Below are positions 23,599 to 35,395 of a DNA stretch of 64,000 nt, one piece after another. Numbering within the stretch: position 1 is the first letter of the stretch; the number at the start of each line of letters is the position of its first letter. The notes beneath the pieces are model-generated. The model was given only the letters and a program-made list of their open reading frames with translations. It was not told where the DNA came from and made no database searches. Source of the DNA: Bordetella parapertussis (lineage in GTDB: Bacteria > Pseudomonadota > Gammaproteobacteria > Burkholderiales > SG8-41); contig CAMDRT010000004.1 in assembly GCA_945906815.1 (NCBI GenBank), forward strand, positions 62,001 through 126,000. The letters are read 5' to 3'. Both the position numbers and the translations under genes were made by a program.

Positions 23599-25077
23599 TT
23601 ACTTTCCCGCCACTTGCTCCTCTACCGTCCACCCGCCGCCCAGCGCGCGCACCAGTAGTGCGGCTGCATTCAGCCGGCGGCCGAGCAGCGACAGTGCAGT
23701 GCGTTCATTGCTCAGCAACGTGGTCTGCACACTCACCACATTGAGATAGCTGACGAGGCCCGCTTTGTATTGATTGAGGGTGAGTGCTACCGACTGCCGC
23801 GCGGCGCGCACCGCTTCTTCCTGCACTTTTGCTTCCTGTTCGAGTATGCGCAGTGTGGCGAGGTTATCCTCGACATCCTGAAACGCGGCGAGCACGGTCT
23901 GCCGGTAGCTGGCAGCGCTGGCGTCATACGACGCCAGCGCCTGCGCGCTCAATGCGCGGCGCAAACCACCGTCAAACAGGGAGAGCGCCAGCTCCGGGCC
24001 CAGCGACCACACGCGGCTGGGTGCGCTAAACCAGGGCGCGAAGCTGCTGTTGTGGAAACCGGCGCTGCCGGATAACGTCAACGACGGATAAAGCGCCGCC
24101 TGAGCTACGCCGATTTGTGCGTTGGCGGCCGCCACCCGCCGTTCCGCCGCGGCAATGTCGGGCCTACGCTCCAAGAGCTCGGAGGGTAAGCCGGCCGGGA
24201 TCGACGGCATGGCCACCTTGACGGGCGCAACCGGCAGCGCAAACTCCGCCGGCGCCGCGCCCAGCAACACCGCGATGGCGTGCTCCAGTTGCGCGCGCTG
24301 CACGCCGGTGTCGATGGCTTGCGCCTGTGTGCTCTTCAGTTGCGCTTCGGCTTGTGCCACGTCCACGCGCCCGGCGAGGCCGGCCTTGTAACGGTTTAGC
24401 GTGAGCTGCAATGATCGGGCGTAGGCTGCTGCGGTTTCGTCGAGCAGTTTCTTCTGCGTATCGAGCACACGTATTTGCAGGTAATGGATCACCAATTCCG
24501 ACTGCACCAACAAGCGCACTGATTCCACATCCGCGGCGCTGGCCGCAGCCGATGCCTCGCTCGTTTCCACGTTGCGGCGCACACGCCCCCACAAGTCCGC
24601 ATCCCATCCGGCGCTGGCGCCCAGGTCATAGTTAGTCGCCGCGCCGCGTGTGGCCGCACCGCTGCGGGAAACGCCGAGCGCAGCCGTCAGCGACGGGAAT
24701 AACGGCGCGCGCGCGGACAGCACCAGCGCCTGCGCATGCCGATACTGCGCCTCGGCCAGGCGCAAACTCTGGTTGGATACGCTCACTCTGTCCGCCAGCG
24801 CGTTCAACTGCGTGTCCGCAAATATCTCCCACCACTTGCCGCGCGCTACATTATCGCGCGGCTCGGCGATCTTCCAGTCTTGGGATGCTTTGTAGGCCGG
24901 CGGCGTCACCTGTTGCGGACGGCGGTAATCCGGCCCACTGACACAGGCCGTGAGCAACAGAGCGCCTAGCATCAAAAAAACTTTTGCCACAGAGGACACA
25001 GAGAACACAGAAACAATCGACCTCAAAAACTCGCTCTGTGCTTGCTGTGTCCTCTGTGGTTTGCCTTTGACCTTCAT
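23599..25077 (-). CDS. RND efflux outer-membrane lipoprotein (NodT/OprM family)
   Basis: 492 residues. The lipobox LLTAC puts the lipidated Cys at residue 45, then [11 protein letters not shown], typical of the family. Two repeated OEP domains follow, with repeats such as [15 protein letters not shown]-type and [20 protein letters not shown]. Its ATG overlaps the TGA of mdtC by ATGA, so it is translationally coupled and is the exit duct of the pump. The first 35 residues are odd: codons about 5-31 are made of a palindromic repeat (24986-25064), which lengthens the n-region while keeping frame. A later start at 24972 would give too short a signal. Confidence 0.9.
   Translation of the reverse strand: MKVKGKPQRTQQAQSEFLRSIVSVFSVSSVAKVFLMLGALLLTACVSGPDYRRPQQVTPPAYKASQDWKIAEPRDNVARGKWWEIFADTQLNALADRVSVSNQSLRLAEAQYRHAQALVLSARAPLFPSLTAALGVSRSGAATRGAATNYDLGASAGWDADLWGRVRRNVETSEASAAASAADVESVRLLVQSELVIHYLQIRVLDTQKKLLDETAAAYARSLQLTLNRYKAGLAGRVDVAQAEAQLKSTQAQAIDTGVQRAQLEHAIAVLLGAAPAEFALPVAPVKVAMPSIPAGLPSELLERRPDIAAAERRVAAANAQIGVAQAALYPSLTLSGSAGFHNSSFAPWFSAPSRVWSLGPELALSLFDGGLRRALSAQALASYDASAASYRQTVLAAFQDVEDNLATLRILEQEAKVQEEAVRAARQSVALTLNQYKAGLVSYLNVVSVQTTLLSNERTALSLLGRRLNAAALLVRALGGGWTVEEQVAGK
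24986..25064. repeat. Palindromic element A (CCACAGAGGACACAG) inside a signal-peptide coding region
   Basis: CCACAGAGGACACAG at 24987-25001 is repeated inverted at 25045-25059, with further imperfect pairing inwards (AGAACACAG against CAAGCACAG). The arms are built from short CACAGAG-like units. It lies within the N-terminal codons of the outer-membrane factor gene. Two elements of the same design but different sequence are at 35287 and 36929. Confidence 0.85.
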
Positions 25078-28000
25078 AGTCTACCTTCCGTGACTTGCAC
25101 ACCCATCATCGCCGGCTTGCCGCGCAAACGCAAACACCACAAGCGGAAACGGTCGAGATAAAGATAAACCACCGGCGTGGTGTAGAGCGTCAGCAACTGG
25201 CTCATCACCAACCCGCCGACGATGGCGATGCCCAGCGGCTGGCGCAGTTCCGCGCCGTCGCCGGTGCCGATGGCGAGCGGTATCGCGCCCAGCAACGCCG
25301 CCATCGTGGTCATCATGATCGGGCGGAAACGCAACACACACGCCTGATAAATCGCCTCACGCGGACCGATCTTATTATCACGCTCGGCGGCAATGGCAAA
25401 ATCGATCATCATAATCGCGTTCTTTTTGACGATACCGATCAACAGAATCACGCCGATCATGGCGATAATACTGAACTCGGTATTGAACAGCCACAAGGCC
25501 AGCAGCGCGCCCACGCCTGCCGAGGGCAGCGTGGAAAGTATCGTGAGCGGATGGATGTAACTCTCATACAGTATGCCGAGCACGATATACACCGTAATCA
25601 GCGCCGCCAGTATCAGCCACGGCTGGCTGTCGAGTGACGCCTGGAAGGTGCGCGCGGTGCCCTGAAAACTGCCGTGGATGGTGCTCGGCACGCCTATCTG
25701 CGCCATCGTCGCATTGACCACAGTCACCGCATCGGACAGTGACACCCCCACCGGCAGATTGAACGATATCGTCGCTGCCGCGAACTGCCCCTGATGATTC
25801 ACCGACAGTGCGGTGTTGGTGAGTTCGTAACGCGCCACTGCCGACAGCGGCACCTGCCCGCGCGTGGGTGACAGCACATACAGCTTGTCGAGCGCTTCGG
25901 GTCCCTGCCAGTACTGCGGGGCGACTTCCATCACCACGCGATACTGATTGACTGAGGTATAGATGGTCGCCACCTGCGCCTGTCCGTAGGCGAGGTTGAG
26001 CGCGGTATCAATAGCGCGCGTGGTAATGCCCATACGTGCCGCAGTTGCACGATCGATGGTGAGCGTGGTTTGCAGGCCGCGCACCTGCTGGTCGGAATTC
26101 ACATCCGCCAGTTGCGGCAGGTCCTGCAACGCGCGCTGCAGCAGCGGCGTCCATCGTCGCAGATCTTCCAGGTTTTCGGAGCGCAGTGTGTACTGATACG
26201 CCGTGTTGCTTTGGCGCCCGCCGATACGGATATCCTGCACCGGGTTCAAAAACAGATTCGCACCCGCCACCGCAGCGAGTTTAGGCCGCAGCCGCGCGAT
26301 GACCTTATCTGCCGAAATGCCGCGCTCCTTCAGCGGCTTTAACGAAATAAACATGAAACCGCCGTTGCGCGCGCCGCCGCCGGTGAAGCCGGTAACGCTG
26401 GCCACCGCCGGATCGCTTTGCACGATGTCGATGAATTGCGCCAGTTTCACACGCACCGCCTGAAACGAGCTGGCCTGATCCGCCTGTATCGATCCGGTCA
26501 AACGGCCTGTGTCCTGCTGCGGGAAAAACCCCTTGGGAACAATGATATACATATAAACGTTGAGTGCGATGGTGGCTGTCAGCACCAGCATCACCAGCAG
26601 CGGATGGCGCAGCGACCAGCCCAAGCTGCGTTCATAGGCACGCAGCACCCATGCGAACACCGCCTCGCTCCACAGCACCAGCCGGCCCGGTTTGCCGTCG
26701 CGTTTTTTGAGCAGGCGCGCGCACATCATCGGCGTGGTGGTCAGCGATATCACCATGGAAATCAAAATCGCCACCGACAAGGTAACGGCGAATTCACGGA
26801 ACAAGCGCCCGATAATTCCGCCCATCATCAAGATCGGTATGAACACCGCAATCAGCGAAATGCTGATCGAGATGACCGTGAACGCAACCTCCTGCACGCC
26901 CTGCAAAGCGGCATCGAAAGGGGTGGCGCCTTTTTCGATGTGCCGCGACACGTTTTCCAGCACCACGATGGCGTCGTCCACCACAAAGCCGGCGGCGATG
27001 GTCAGCGCCATCAACGACAGATTATTCAGACTGAAGCCACACAGGTACATCACACTGAAAGTGCCGATCAGCGACACCGGCACCGCGATGCTGGGGATCA
27101 GCGTGGCACGCCAGTTACGCAAGAAAATAAACACCACCATAATCACCAGCGCCATCGAAATCATCAGCGTGCGCTCGATCTCATTCAACGAGGCACGGAT
27201 GGTGGTGGTGCGCTCCATCACCACATTCATGTCGATGGCCCCCGGCAGCGCTGCCGCCAATTGCGGCATCACCGCGCGCACGCGGTCGGCGGTTTCGATG
27301 ATGTTGGCCCCGGGCTGCCGGTAGAGCAGCACCAGCACCGCCGGTTTGCCGTTGGAAATGCCGGCGTTGCGTAAATCCTGCACCGAATCCACCACCTCGG
27401 CTACCTCACCCAGACGCACTGCCGCACCACCGCGATAAGCCACGATCAGCGGGATGTATTCAGCGGCGGTGCGCGCCTGATCGTTGGCGTAAATCTGCCA
27501 CTGTTTATCGCCCTCTTCGACCACGCCCTTGGGCCGATTGGCGTTGGTGGCATTGATGGCGGCGCGCACTTCCTCGAAGCCGATGGCGTACTTGTTCAGC
27601 GCGGTGGGATTGAGTTCCACACGCACCGCCGGCAGCGCGCTGCCGGCGACTGTCACCTGTCCCACGCCTTTTACCTGCGATAGCTTCTCCGCGACCAGGG
27701 TCGAAGCTGCGTCGTACATCTGGCCGCGGTCGTAGGTATCGGAGGTGAGCGCCAGTATCATGATCGGCGCATCCGCCGGATTCACCTTGCGATAGACCGG
27801 GTTGCGCGGCAGGCTGGTGGGCAGCTCGGAGCGTGAAGCGTTGATTGCCGCCTGCACGTCGCGTGCAGCGCCATCGATGCTGCGGCTCAACTCGAATTGC
27901 AGCGTGACGCGCGTATTGCCCAGCGAACTGGTTGAGGTAATCTCGGTGACGCCCGCGATCTTACCCAGCGCGCGCTCCAGCGGAGTAGCCACCGTGGCCG

Positions 28001-28178
28001 CCATCGTCTCCGGGCTGGCACCGGGTAGCGATGCCTGCACCGAAATGGTCGGAAAATCCACCTGCGGCAGCGGCGACACCGGCAACAGATTAAACGACAG
28101 CGCACCCGCCAGCGCGAGACCGAGGGTCAGCAGGGTGGTGGCTACCGGTCGGCGGATGAACGGTTCAGCGAAGCTCAT
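25074..28178 (-). CDS. mdtC: RND multidrug efflux permease, MdtC type
   Basis: 1034 residues with the standard 12-helix RND layout. The N-terminus [20 protein letters not shown] and the stretch [20 protein letters not shown] are closest to E. coli MdtC. The TM4 proton relay region reads [20 protein letters not shown] near 400, with the paired Asp residues. [15 protein letters not shown] ends it. It starts with a 4-base overlap with mdtB and ends with a 4-base overlap with the outer-membrane factor. MdtB and MdtC form a hetero-trimeric pump for bile-salt-like and other amphiphiles in enterics. Confidence 0.95.
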   Translation of the reverse strand: MSFAEPFIRRPVATTLLTLGLALAGALSFNLLPVSPLPQVDFPTISVQASLPGASPETMAATVATPLERALGKIAGVTEITSTSSLGNTRVTLQFELSRSIDGAARDVQAAINASRSELPTSLPRNPVYRKVNPADAPIMILALTSDTYDRGQMYDAASTLVAEKLSQVKGVGQVTVAGSALPAVRVELNPTALNKYAIGFEEVRAAINATNANRPKGVVEEGDKQWQIYANDQARTAAEYIPLIVAYRGGAAVRLGEVAEVVDSVQDLRNAGISNGKPAVLVLLYRQPGANIIETADRVRAVMPQLAAALPGAIDMNVVMERTTTIRASLNEIERTLMISMALVIMVVFIFLRNWRATLIPSIAVPVSLIGTFSVMYLCGFSLNNLSLMALTIAAGFVVDDAIVVLENVSRHIEKGATPFDAALQGVQEVAFTVISISISLIAVFIPILMMGGIIGRLFREFAVTLSVAILISMVISLTTTPMMCARLLKKRDGKPGRLVLWSEAVFAWVLRAYERSLGWSLRHPLLVMLVLTATIALNVYMYIIVPKGFFPQQDTGRLTGSIQADQASSFQAVRVKLAQFIDIVQSDPAVASVTGFTGGGARNGGFMFISLKPLKERGISADKVIARLRPKLAAVAGANLFLNPVQDIRIGGRQSNTAYQYTLRSENLEDLRRWTPLLQRALQDLPQLADVNSDQQVRGLQTTLTIDRATAARMGITTRAIDTALNLAYGQAQVATIYTSVNQYRVVMEVAPQYWQGPEALDKLYVLSPTRGQVPLSAVARYELTNTALSVNHQGQFAAATISFNLPVGVSLSDAVTVVNATMAQIGVPSTIHGSFQGTARTFQASLDSQPWLILAALITVYIVLGILYESYIHPLTILSTLPSAGVGALLALWLFNTEFSIIAMIGVILLIGIVKKNAIMMIDFAIAAERDNKIGPREAIYQACVLRFRPIMMTTMAALLGAIPLAIGTGDGAELRQPLGIAIVGGLVMSQLLTLYTTPVVYLYLDRFRLWCLRLRGKPAMMGVQVTEGRL

Positions 28179-31100
28179 GAGGGCGTGCGCTCCGCTACTG
28201 CTGCTACGGATTCAACCGCCTCACCCCGCGCGCGCCGCGACAGGCGGTCAAATGCAAGATAAATCACCGGCGTGGTAAACAAGGTGAGTATCTGGCTCAC
28301 GATCAAGCCGCCCACCATGGTAACGCCCAGCGGATGGCGCAACTCGGAACCGACACCAGTGCCTATCATCAGCGGCAGCGCGCCGAGCAGGGCGCACAGG
28401 GTCGTCATCATGATCGGCCTGAAGCGCAGCAGACACGCCTGATAAATCGCCTCGCGTGGCGTTTTTCCTTCATAACGCTCGGCATCGAGCGCGAAGTCGA
28501 TCATCATGATCGCGTTCTTTTTAACGATGCCGATCAGCAGAATAATACCGATGATGCCGATGATGCCCAGATCCATGCGCGCCATCAGCAGCGCCAGCAG
28601 CGCGCCCACGCCCGCCGAGGGCAGCGTGGAGAGTATCGTCACCGGATGAATATAACTCTCGTAGAGCACGCCCAGCACTATGTACATGGTGACAATCGCG
28701 GCGAGTATCAGTAGCAAGGTATCGGTGAGTGAGGCGCGAAACGCCAGTGCCGCACCCTGAAAACTGGTGCGTATGCTGGCGGGCAGCGCCAGTTCGCGCT
28801 CGGCAGACTCGATCGCTTTCACCGCGTCGCCCAACGCCACGCCGGGCGCCAAATTAAATGACACCGTGGCCGACGGAAACTGCGCCATTTGATTGATCGC
28901 CAGCATCGCTGGTTTTTCGACCAGCCGCGTCACTTCGCTCAGACGTATTTGCGTGCCATTGGATGTCGGCACATAAATCTCGGTAAGCGCCGCCGGCCCC
29001 ACGCGATACTCGGGTTTTACTTCGAGCACTACGCGATACTGGCTGGTCTGCGTGAAGATGGTGGAAATCAGCCGCTGGCCGAAGGCGTTGTAGAGTGCGG
29101 TATTGATCGACGCCGGTGTGACGCCCAAGCGCCCTGCAGTATCGCGGTCAATCTCCAGAAACGCCTGCAAGCCCTCATTCTGCAAGTCACTCGCCACGTC
29201 GCTTAACTGCGGCAGTCGCGACAAGCGCTCCACCACGCGCGGCGTCCACAGCGTGAGGTCTTCCAGCTTCGCGGTATCGAGCGTAAATTGATACTGCGTG
29301 CGGCTGACACGATCTTCGATGGTGAGATCCTGCACCGGCTGCATATAGAGTGTGATGCCGGAGAGGTGCGAGGCGCGCTCTTGCAGGCGGCGCATCACCA
29401 CGCCGGCCGCCGGACGCTGCGCGTGCGGTTTGAGGTTAATCAGCATGCGCCCGCTGTTGAGCGTGGTGTTCTGGCCGTCAACGCCGATGAACGACGAGAC
29501 GCTTTCCACCGCCGGGTCGGTGAGCAACACTTTCGCCAACGACTCCTGCCGTTCCGACATCGCGGCGAATGACACCGACTGCGGCGCTTCGGAAATACCC
29601 TGAATGACTCCCGTATCTTGGTGCGGGAAAAATCCTTTAGAAACAAATACATACAACACAACCGCCAAGCCTAGCGTGGCGACGGCCACGAGCAAGGTCA
29701 AGCCCTGACGATCCAGCACCCAGGTCAGCATGCGGCCATACTGCGCGATGATGGCATCGAACCACTGCCCGGTCACACGATAAAACGTGGTTTGCTCGGC
29801 GACCGGCGTGTGATGCAACAGCCGCGCGCACATCATCGGCGTCAGCGTCAGCGACACCACCGCGGAGATCAAAATCGCCACTGCCAGCGTGATCGCGAAT
29901 TCACGGAACAGGCGGCCCACCACGTCGCCCATGAATAACAGCGGTATCAGCACGGCGATCAAGGAAATCGTCAACGAGATGATGGTAAAGCCGATCTGCT
30001 GTGAACCTTTTAACGCCGCCGCCATCGGCGAGTCGCCTTTTTCGATATAGCGATTGATGTTTTCGATCATCACAATCGCGTCGTCGACCACGAAGCCAGT
30101 GGCGATGGTGAGCGCCATCAGCGTCAGGTTGTTGATCGAAAACCCCGCGAGGTACATGACGCCGAAGGTGCCCACCAGCGACAGCGGCACCGCCACGCTG
30201 GGAATAACCGTTGCCGCCACGTTGCGCAGAAACAGAAAAATCACCATCACCACCAGCGCCACCGCCAGCAACAGATCAAACTGCACATCCTTCACCGATG
30301 CGCGTATGGTCACGGTGCGATCGGTGAGCACCTGAATATCCACTGACGCCGGCAATGCGCCCTGCAGTTGCGGCAACAGCGCCTTGATGCGGTCCACCAC
30401 TTCAATCACGTTGGCGCCCGGCTGGCGCTGGATGTTCATGATGATCGCGGGTGCATCGTTCATCCACGCCGCCAGCCGCGTGTTCTCGGCATCTTCAATC
30501 ACATCAGCGACATCCGACAGATGCAGCGGCGCGCCGTTGCGAAAGGCGACCACCACCTTTTTGTATTCCAACGCCGATTGCAACTGATCATTGGCGTCGA
30601 TGGTGTAAGCGCGCTCGGGGCCGTCAAAACTGCCCTTGGCCGCATTGACGTTGGCGGCGGCGATCGCCGTGCGCACATCCTCCATACTCAGATTGTTCGA
30701 CGCCAGCGCGCGCGGGTTGGCCTGCACGCGCACCGCCGGACGCTGCCCGCCCGACAGCGTGACCAGCCCCACGCCGGACATTTGCGAAATTTTTTGTGCC
30801 ACGCGCGTGTCGGCGAGATTCTGCACCTGCGTCATCGGCAGCGATTTTGACGAAATGCCGAGCGTCAGTATCGGCGCGTCCGCCGGATTGACTTTGCTGT
30901 AGATCGGCGGCGCCGGCAGATCCGCAGGCAGCAGATTGGCGCCGGCGTTGATCGCCGCCTGCACACTCTGCACCGCCACGTCGAGCTCCAGCTCAAGATT
31001 GAATTGCAGCGTCACCACCGAAGCGCCACCGGAACTGGTGGAGGACATCTGCTTTAAGCCCGGCATCTGCCCAAACTGGCGCTGCAGGGGCGCTGTGATC

Positions 31101-31285
31101 GACGAGGCGGTAACCTCGGGACTCGCCCCCGGATAAAACGTCACCACCTGTATCGTCGGGTAGTCCACCTGCGGCAATGCCGACAGCGCCAGCAGGCGGT
31201 AGGCGATGATGCCGGACAGCAATATCGCCACCATCATGAGCGAGGTCGCCACCGGCCGCGCGATGAACAGGCGTGAGGGGTTCAT
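28175..31285 (-). CDS. mdtB: RND multidrug efflux permease, MdtB type
   Basis: 1036 residues. [20 protein letters not shown] then [20 protein letters not shown] and [16 protein letters not shown] match E. coli MdtB closely. The TM4 relay Asp pair is in [20 protein letters not shown] near 400. It has two large periplasmic loops as expected. Its gene is second in the operon, 53 bases after mdtA and overlapping mdtC by 4 bases. Two consecutive permeases of distinct type, rather than a simple duplication, support an MdtBC/MuxBC heteromultimer. Confidence 0.95.
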   Translation of the reverse strand: MNPSRLFIARPVATSLMMVAILLSGIIAYRLLALSALPQVDYPTIQVVTFYPGASPEVTASSITAPLQRQFGQMPGLKQMSSTSSGGASVVTLQFNLELELDVAVQSVQAAINAGANLLPADLPAPPIYSKVNPADAPILTLGISSKSLPMTQVQNLADTRVAQKISQMSGVGLVTLSGGQRPAVRVQANPRALASNNLSMEDVRTAIAAANVNAAKGSFDGPERAYTIDANDQLQSALEYKKVVVAFRNGAPLHLSDVADVIEDAENTRLAAWMNDAPAIIMNIQRQPGANVIEVVDRIKALLPQLQGALPASVDIQVLTDRTVTIRASVKDVQFDLLLAVALVVMVIFLFLRNVAATVIPSVAVPLSLVGTFGVMYLAGFSINNLTLMALTIATGFVVDDAIVMIENINRYIEKGDSPMAAALKGSQQIGFTIISLTISLIAVLIPLLFMGDVVGRLFREFAITLAVAILISAVVSLTLTPMMCARLLHHTPVAEQTTFYRVTGQWFDAIIAQYGRMLTWVLDRQGLTLLVAVATLGLAVVLYVFVSKGFFPHQDTGVIQGISEAPQSVSFAAMSERQESLAKVLLTDPAVESVSSFIGVDGQNTTLNSGRMLINLKPHAQRPAAGVVMRRLQERASHLSGITLYMQPVQDLTIEDRVSRTQYQFTLDTAKLEDLTLWTPRVVERLSRLPQLSDVASDLQNEGLQAFLEIDRDTAGRLGVTPASINTALYNAFGQRLISTIFTQTSQYRVVLEVKPEYRVGPAALTEIYVPTSNGTQIRLSEVTRLVEKPAMLAINQMAQFPSATVSFNLAPGVALGDAVKAIESAERELALPASIRTSFQGAALAFRASLTDTLLLILAAIVTMYIVLGVLYESYIHPVTILSTLPSAGVGALLALLMARMDLGIIGIIGIILLIGIVKKNAIMMIDFALDAERYEGKTPREAIYQACLLRFRPIMMTTLCALLGALPLMIGTGVGSELRHPLGVTMVGGLIVSQILTLFTTPVIYLAFDRLSRRARGEAVESVAAVAERTPS

Positions 31286-31338
31286 GCGAAAACCCTCAAT
31301 GCATTAGCGCAAAGGCGCAGGTCGCATGGCACTCAAAT

Positions 31339-32925
31339 TTACTCATTCGCCTGTTCCTTCTTGCCCCAGTTGCCTTTACCTTTTTTGCGCGGCTCGCCGT
31401 CGCTAGCGGGCGCGTCCGTGGCAGCCTTTGCCGCTGCACCTGGCGCGCCCTCGACCCCACCTTTGTCACGCTTGGGTCTATCGCCGCGTGGCGCATCTTG
31501 CTTCGGCGCATCGCTGCTGGCGGCTGCGTCTTTTTCACTCTTTTCAACTTTAGCCGGTTCACCCTTGGCGGCATCCGCTTTCGCACCACCGCCTTTGCCC
31601 TCGTCGCCCTTGGTTGCTGCTGCTGCCTCGGCTTCGGCCGCAGCCCGCCGCCCGCCTTTTTTGCCGCCGCCCTTGCCTTTGCCGTCGCCTGTGCCTGCGC
31701 TTTCACGATTGGCGAGCTCCACTTTCATGCCATCGCGCAACCGGTCCATGCCGTCCGTCACCACGCGCTCACCGGACTTGACGCCGGTTTCAATGACGAT
31801 GCGGTTGCCTTCAACCGCGCCGGTTTTCACCGCACGCATGGACACCGTCAAATCCTCGCTCACCACGTAGACAAAAATACCCTGCGCGCCGCGCTGGATG
31901 GCGGCGCTCGGCACGGTGATGGCGTCTGCGCGCGTATCGACCAGCATGCGCACGTTGACGAATTGATTCGGGAACAACAAGCCTTCGTCATTCGACACCT
32001 GCGCCTTTAGACGCACGGTGCCGGTGGTGGTATCGATTTGATTATCGATGGTCAGCAGCACGCCGCGGGCCAGCCGCGTTTTTTGTTCGCGGTCATAAAT
32101 CTCAACCGGAATTTTTTCGCCGGTGCGCCGGCGCGCCAGCACCGCCTGCAGATTGTCCTGTGGAATCGTGAACAGCACCGTGATCGGTTTTAACTGCGTA
32201 ATCACCACGATGCCGGTGGCGTCGCCCGCGCGCACGATATTGCCCTGATCCACCAGGCGCAAGCCCAATTCACCGGGAATCGGCGCGGTAATGCGCGCAT
32301 AGCTCAGTTGCAGGCGTGCGTTATCCACCTGTCCCTGATCGATCTTGACCGTGCCCTCGAGTTGGCGCACCAGCGCCTCCTGACTACTCACCTGTTGCTC
32401 GGCAATCGAATCCTGCTTGAGCAGCGTGCGATAACGTTCAAGATCAACCCGCGCATGGGCCAGTAGCGCCTGGTCGCGCTGCATCTGCCCTTGCGCCTGC
32501 AACAGTTGCGCCTGGTACGCACGCGGATCAATTTCGGCAAGCAAATCGCCTTGCTTGACGGATTGCCCTTCCTTGAACAACACGCGCATCAACTGCCCTT
32601 CAACGCGGCTGCGCACCGTCACCGTACGCAGCGGCGTCACCGTGCCGAGGCCGTTAAGGAAAATATTGACGTTGCCGGAGCGCGCAAACGCGGTAGCCAC
32701 CGGCGCGGGCGTTCCCCTGCCGCCCTTGCCCCCGCCTTTGCCACCTTTGCCGCCTTTGCCATCCTTGCCATCTTTGCCGGCCGCGACGGGGTCTGCCTTG
32801 GCGTCGCCCTTGGCAACTGCCGCCGGTGCAGTCGATGCCTGCCATGTCAGGTAGCCCCAATAACCGCCGCCGCCCAGCGCCGCCACGCCCGCCAGCCCGC
32901 ACAGCCACTTTGATAATTTAGACAT
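31339..32925 (-). CDS. mdtA: RND periplasmic adaptor (MdtA type) with long low-complexity tail
   Basis: 528 residues, about 110 longer than usual MdtA. An N-terminal anchor (residues 5-28) is followed by a Gly/Lys-rich linker ([20 protein letters not shown] near 50-69). The adaptor core runs from [19 protein letters not shown] to [18 protein letters not shown] near 395, with lipoyl and beta-barrel domains. The last 125 residues are a Lys/Ala/Gly/Asp-rich disordered tail, for example [19 protein letters not shown]. Such tails are seen in some Betaproteobacteria adaptors; the function is unknown. It is the first gene of the pump operon. Confidence 0.93.
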   Translation of the reverse strand: MSKLSKWLCGLAGVAALGGGGYWGYLTWQASTAPAAVAKGDAKADPVAAGKDGKDGKGGKGGKGGGKGGRGTPAPVATAFARSGNVNIFLNGLGTVTPLRTVTVRSRVEGQLMRVLFKEGQSVKQGDLLAEIDPRAYQAQLLQAQGQMQRDQALLAHARVDLERYRTLLKQDSIAEQQVSSQEALVRQLEGTVKIDQGQVDNARLQLSYARITAPIPGELGLRLVDQGNIVRAGDATGIVVITQLKPITVLFTIPQDNLQAVLARRRTGEKIPVEIYDREQKTRLARGVLLTIDNQIDTTTGTVRLKAQVSNDEGLLFPNQFVNVRMLVDTRADAITVPSAAIQRGAQGIFVYVVSEDLTVSMRAVKTGAVEGNRIVIETGVKSGERVVTDGMDRLRDGMKVELANRESAGTGDGKGKGGGKKGGRRAAAEAEAAAATKGDEGKGGGAKADAAKGEPAKVEKSEKDAAASSDAPKQDAPRGDRPKRDKGGVEGAPGAAAKAATDAPASDGEPRKKGKGNWGKKEQANE

Positions 32926-32973
32926 CGGATTCTGAATAGTTGGTCAAAGACATCGCCTTTCGATTTGCCGCCG

Positions 32974-33834
32974 CTACGATCCGCCCGCCACTTCCTTGAA
33001 GCGGCGCAGAGTCTCAATCTGATCCTCGAACTTCGGTATGCGATACATCGGATAAAGCATCACCAGGTTGGCGCCGAGCCGGCGCCAGCCGTCAGCCGCT
33101 GCGGCCCACTGTTGCGGGTCTGCATCATGCATGCGCAGCCAGCCCTCAAGGCCGAACTTCGCCGGGTCGCGGCCATGACTGCTGAGTTCCGCGCGCAATA
33201 GGGCGAGCTTCTGCTCGGCCTGTGCATCCGGCGCGAGGATCGGCATCCAGCCATCGGCGAACCGGGCCGCGCGTTTCACCACGGCATCGGACGAGCCGCC
33301 CAGCCAAATCGGTATCGGCCGCTGCAGCGGTGGCGGCACGATGTTGACTCCGTTTAGATGATGGAAGCGGCCGTCATAGTTGACCACCTCCCCGGACCAC
33401 AGCCGGCGCAACACCTCGATCTGCTCTGCCTGCCGTGCGCCGCGCGTGTTCCAGTCAGTGCCGAGCGCCTCATATTCGACAGGGTTCCAGCCCACACCGA
33501 TGCCTAGCCTAAGGCGGCCACCGCTGAGCAGATCCACCTCGGCCGCCTGCTTGGCGATGAGCCCGGTTTGCCGCTGCGGTGAAATGAGAATACCGCTCGA
33601 CAGCCGGATGCGCCGGGTAACCGCGGCAAGAAAGCCCAGTATCACGAAGGTTTCGTGAAAGGGATCACGTTCGTTGTAAACCGGCGTCCAACCCTCCCTG
33701 GCGGCGGCCCCGAACACGTGATCGGGCACTTCGATATAGGCATAGCCGAGATCCTCCGCCGCCTGCGCCCAGTCGCGGATTTTGGCGGGATCGGTGCCGA
33801 TATCGCGCGTCGGAAATATTGCGTTGAGTTGCAT
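32974..33834 (-). CDS. Luciferase-like flavin-dependent oxidoreductase (LLM class)
   Basis: 286 residues from ATG 33834, with GGAG 8 bases upstream; a reading from 33855 lacks one. Pattern of the TIGR03619-like LLM group: QLNAIFPTRDIGTDPAKIRD at the start, GRLRLGIGVGWNPVEYEALG near 104, and PIPIWLGGSSDAVVKRAARF near 170. These residues form the TIM-barrel flavin or F420 site. Group members use F420 in actinobacteria; in a proteobacterium FMN is likelier. It lies 49 bases upstream of mdtA on the same strand, but a functional link to efflux is unproven. Confidence 0.85.
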   Translation of the reverse strand: MQLNAIFPTRDIGTDPAKIRDWAQAAEDLGYAYIEVPDHVFGAAAREGWTPVYNERDPFHETFVILGFLAAVTRRIRLSSGILISPQRQTGLIAKQAAEVDLLSGGRLRLGIGVGWNPVEYEALGTDWNTRGARQAEQIEVLRRLWSGEVVNYDGRFHHLNGVNIVPPPLQRPIPIWLGGSSDAVVKRAARFADGWMPILAPDAQAEQKLALLRAELSSHGRDPAKFGLEGWLRMHDADPQQWAAAADGWRRLGANLVMLYPMYRIPKFEDQIETLRRFKEVAGGS

Positions 33835-33866
33835 GATGCTGCTCCGTATGGTCAATAAGGTTCCGG

Positions 33867-34142
33867 CTAAGCGGCGCGTTTTTGCGTCCGCCTTGTAGCG
33901 GCGGCGAGTTGTCGTGAATGATGCTCGGCGTAGGCGTCGAGCAACCGCCGAATCATCCGCTGATACTGCGTGTTGTTCTTTTGCGCCTCGGTTTTGAAAA
34001 AGTCAACGCTACGCTTGCTCAGAGCGATGGTGACCTTGACGCCTTCGTCCTGAAACACAAGATCTTCAGGCCGTGGCAGAAAGTCAGCCACGACCTTAGG
34101 GCTTCCGAGGGGTTCGTTGCTGTACTTTATTTTCGCGCTCAT
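33867..34142 (-). CDS. brnA: BrnA-like antitoxin
   Basis: 91 residues from ATG 34142 (MSAKIKYSNEPLGSPKVV). A C-terminal ribbon-helix-helix is visible: VKVTIALSKRSVDFFKTEAQ near 36-55, then NTQYQRMIRRLLDAYAEHH. That is the BrnA/CopG-like DNA-binding fold. The ATG lies inside the 3' end of the BrnT gene, overlapping by 47 bases; a reading from 34178 is possible. It should bind and neutralise BrnT and repress the operon. Confidence 0.82.
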   Translation of the reverse strand: MSAKIKYSNEPLGSPKVVADFLPRPEDLVFQDEGVKVTIALSKRSVDFFKTEAQKNNTQYQRMIRRLLDAYAEHHSRQLAAATRRTQKRAA

Positions 34143-34404
34143 AGATTTGTTTGCCCTTCCGCCAATAGCCTGCGCCAAATATACGTATTACATTGTCACG
34201 GTAGGTGAAGCGTACCGTGAGGATGCCTACTCCAACCCAGCCAAAACAGTAGTGCCGTACTTCAATGGAACTGTGGGCATGGTCTTCCGCGATGACACGA
34301 CGAGGATCTGCAAAGGCGAACTGCGCTTCCGAGAAGGACACGCCATGCTTGGTCTGGTTCTCGCTATCTTTCCTGGCATCCCATTCAAACCGCGACTTGG
34401 CCAT
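34096..34404 (-). CDS. brnT: BrnT-family ribonuclease toxin
   Basis: 102 residues. FEWDARKDSENQTKHGVSFS near 6-25 and the core VGILTVRFTYRDNVIRIFGA then GYWRKGKQIYER match the BrnT (DUF497) family, a RelE-like ribonuclease. The toxin precedes the antitoxin, as in known BrnTA loci. The ATG at 34404 is preferred; a GTG at 34419 would add five residues. Neither has a clear ribosome site. Confidence 0.85.
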   Translation of the reverse strand: MAKSRFEWDARKDSENQTKHGVSFSEAQFAFADPRRVIAEDHAHSSIEVRHYCFGWVGVGILTVRFTYRDNVIRIFGAGYWRKGKQIYERENKVQQRTPRKP

Positions 34405-34521
34405 GTAAAAGTCTATCACGAGTTAGGACAGCTAGCCATACGATCATATGGCTTTCCGCACCAGATGCCCCGGGCAGCTTAGGCCGTATAATCAAAACAA
34501 AACCAACTTTGGGAGATGCGT

Positions 34522-35262
34522 GTGAATAATGTCGATCGTGGCATCTGGATGACCTGGTACAACCTGCCACAACAGGGGCGCGAAGATTATCTGCAGTGGC
34601 TGCACGGCCATTACATTCCCAACATGCTGAAGCAGCCGGGCTATTTGTGGGGCGCGCATTATGCGTCGGAAAGCAACGTCCTAATGACCGGGGCGCCGAA
34701 CCGCCTGGGTCATGTTAGCGACCCCTCCATCCCTACCGGCGACCGCTACATTCTGCTGTTCGGCGCGAAAGACGCGCATGTGTTCGCGAACCCCACGCCA
34801 GCGCAACTGCGCGAACGGCTGTCCGACGCTGACAAGAAAATGCTCGCCCTGCGCATCGGCGAGCGTTCGAATATCGCCACCGAAGAAGCGCGCATACACG
34901 GTCCGGCTGCACAATCGCCGCCGGAACTGGGCCTCGCGCCCGGCATACAACTGGGCAGCTTCAACGCCGGCCCTGGTCAGGATGAAGACGAGCTCGCGGC
35001 GTGGTACGCGCAGTGGCGCATGCCCTCGATGCAAAAGCTGCCGGGCTGCGTGCGCGTGCGCAAATACGCCTCGGTGTCGGGGTGGGCCAAGCACATGATT
35101 CTGTATGAATTCACCTCGACCCGCGCGCGCGACGGCAGTTTTGTCGAGCACGAAAAAGCAAACCCGAAGATGGAGCAGTGGACCGACGATGTGGTGCGCA
35201 AGCTGGTGCATGCGCCGGGGTCGCCTAATCTGGCAGCGCGGATTTGGCCGGCACTGGGGTGA
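34522..35262 (+). CDS. Dimeric alpha/beta-barrel (EthD-like) protein, two-domain
   Basis: 246 residues from GTG 34522, which GGGAG precedes by 6 bases. An ATG at 34516 overlaps that site and is less likely. Two ferredoxin-like halves can be seen: IWMTWYNLPQQGREDYLQWL with HGHYIPNMLKQPGYLWGAHY, and DELAAWYAQWRMPSMQKLPG with CVRVRKYASVSGWAKHMILY. This W-H-P-L-PG pattern is that of EthD-like dimeric alpha/beta barrels. Function unknown; some relatives take part in ring or side-chain cleavage. It is followed by palindromic element B. Confidence 0.7.
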   Translation: MNNVDRGIWMTWYNLPQQGREDYLQWLHGHYIPNMLKQPGYLWGAHYASESNVLMTGAPNRLGHVSDPSIPTGDRYILLFGAKDAHVFANPTPAQLRERLSDADKKMLALRIGERSNIATEEARIHGPAAQSPPELGLAPGIQLGSFNAGPGQDEDELAAWYAQWRMPSMQKLPGCVRVRKYASVSGWAKHMILYEFTSTRARDGSFVEHEKANPKMEQWTDDVVRKLVHAPGSPNLAARIWPALG

Positions 35263-35286
35263 TTTCGATCTTGTAAGTCAACTTCC

Positions 35287-35373
35287 ACCGCAAAGACGCA
35301 AAGAAGAACCGCAAAGGAGACACTTACTCTAGCTTTTCTCTGCGTGTCCTTTGCGTCTTTGCGCCTTTGCGGT
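35287..35373. repeat. Palindromic element B (ACCGCAAAGACGCAAAG)
   Basis: The left arm from 35287 (ACCGCAAAGACGCAAAGAAG) pairs with the right arm ending at 35373 (CTTTGCGTCTTTGCGCCTTT then GCGGT). Arms are made of CGCAAAG(A/G) units in near-tandem, the same design as element A. It lies between convergent genes and could end transcription on both strands. Confidence 0.85.
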
Positions 35374-35395
35374 AAAGCCGTTTTTGACGCCCGAA

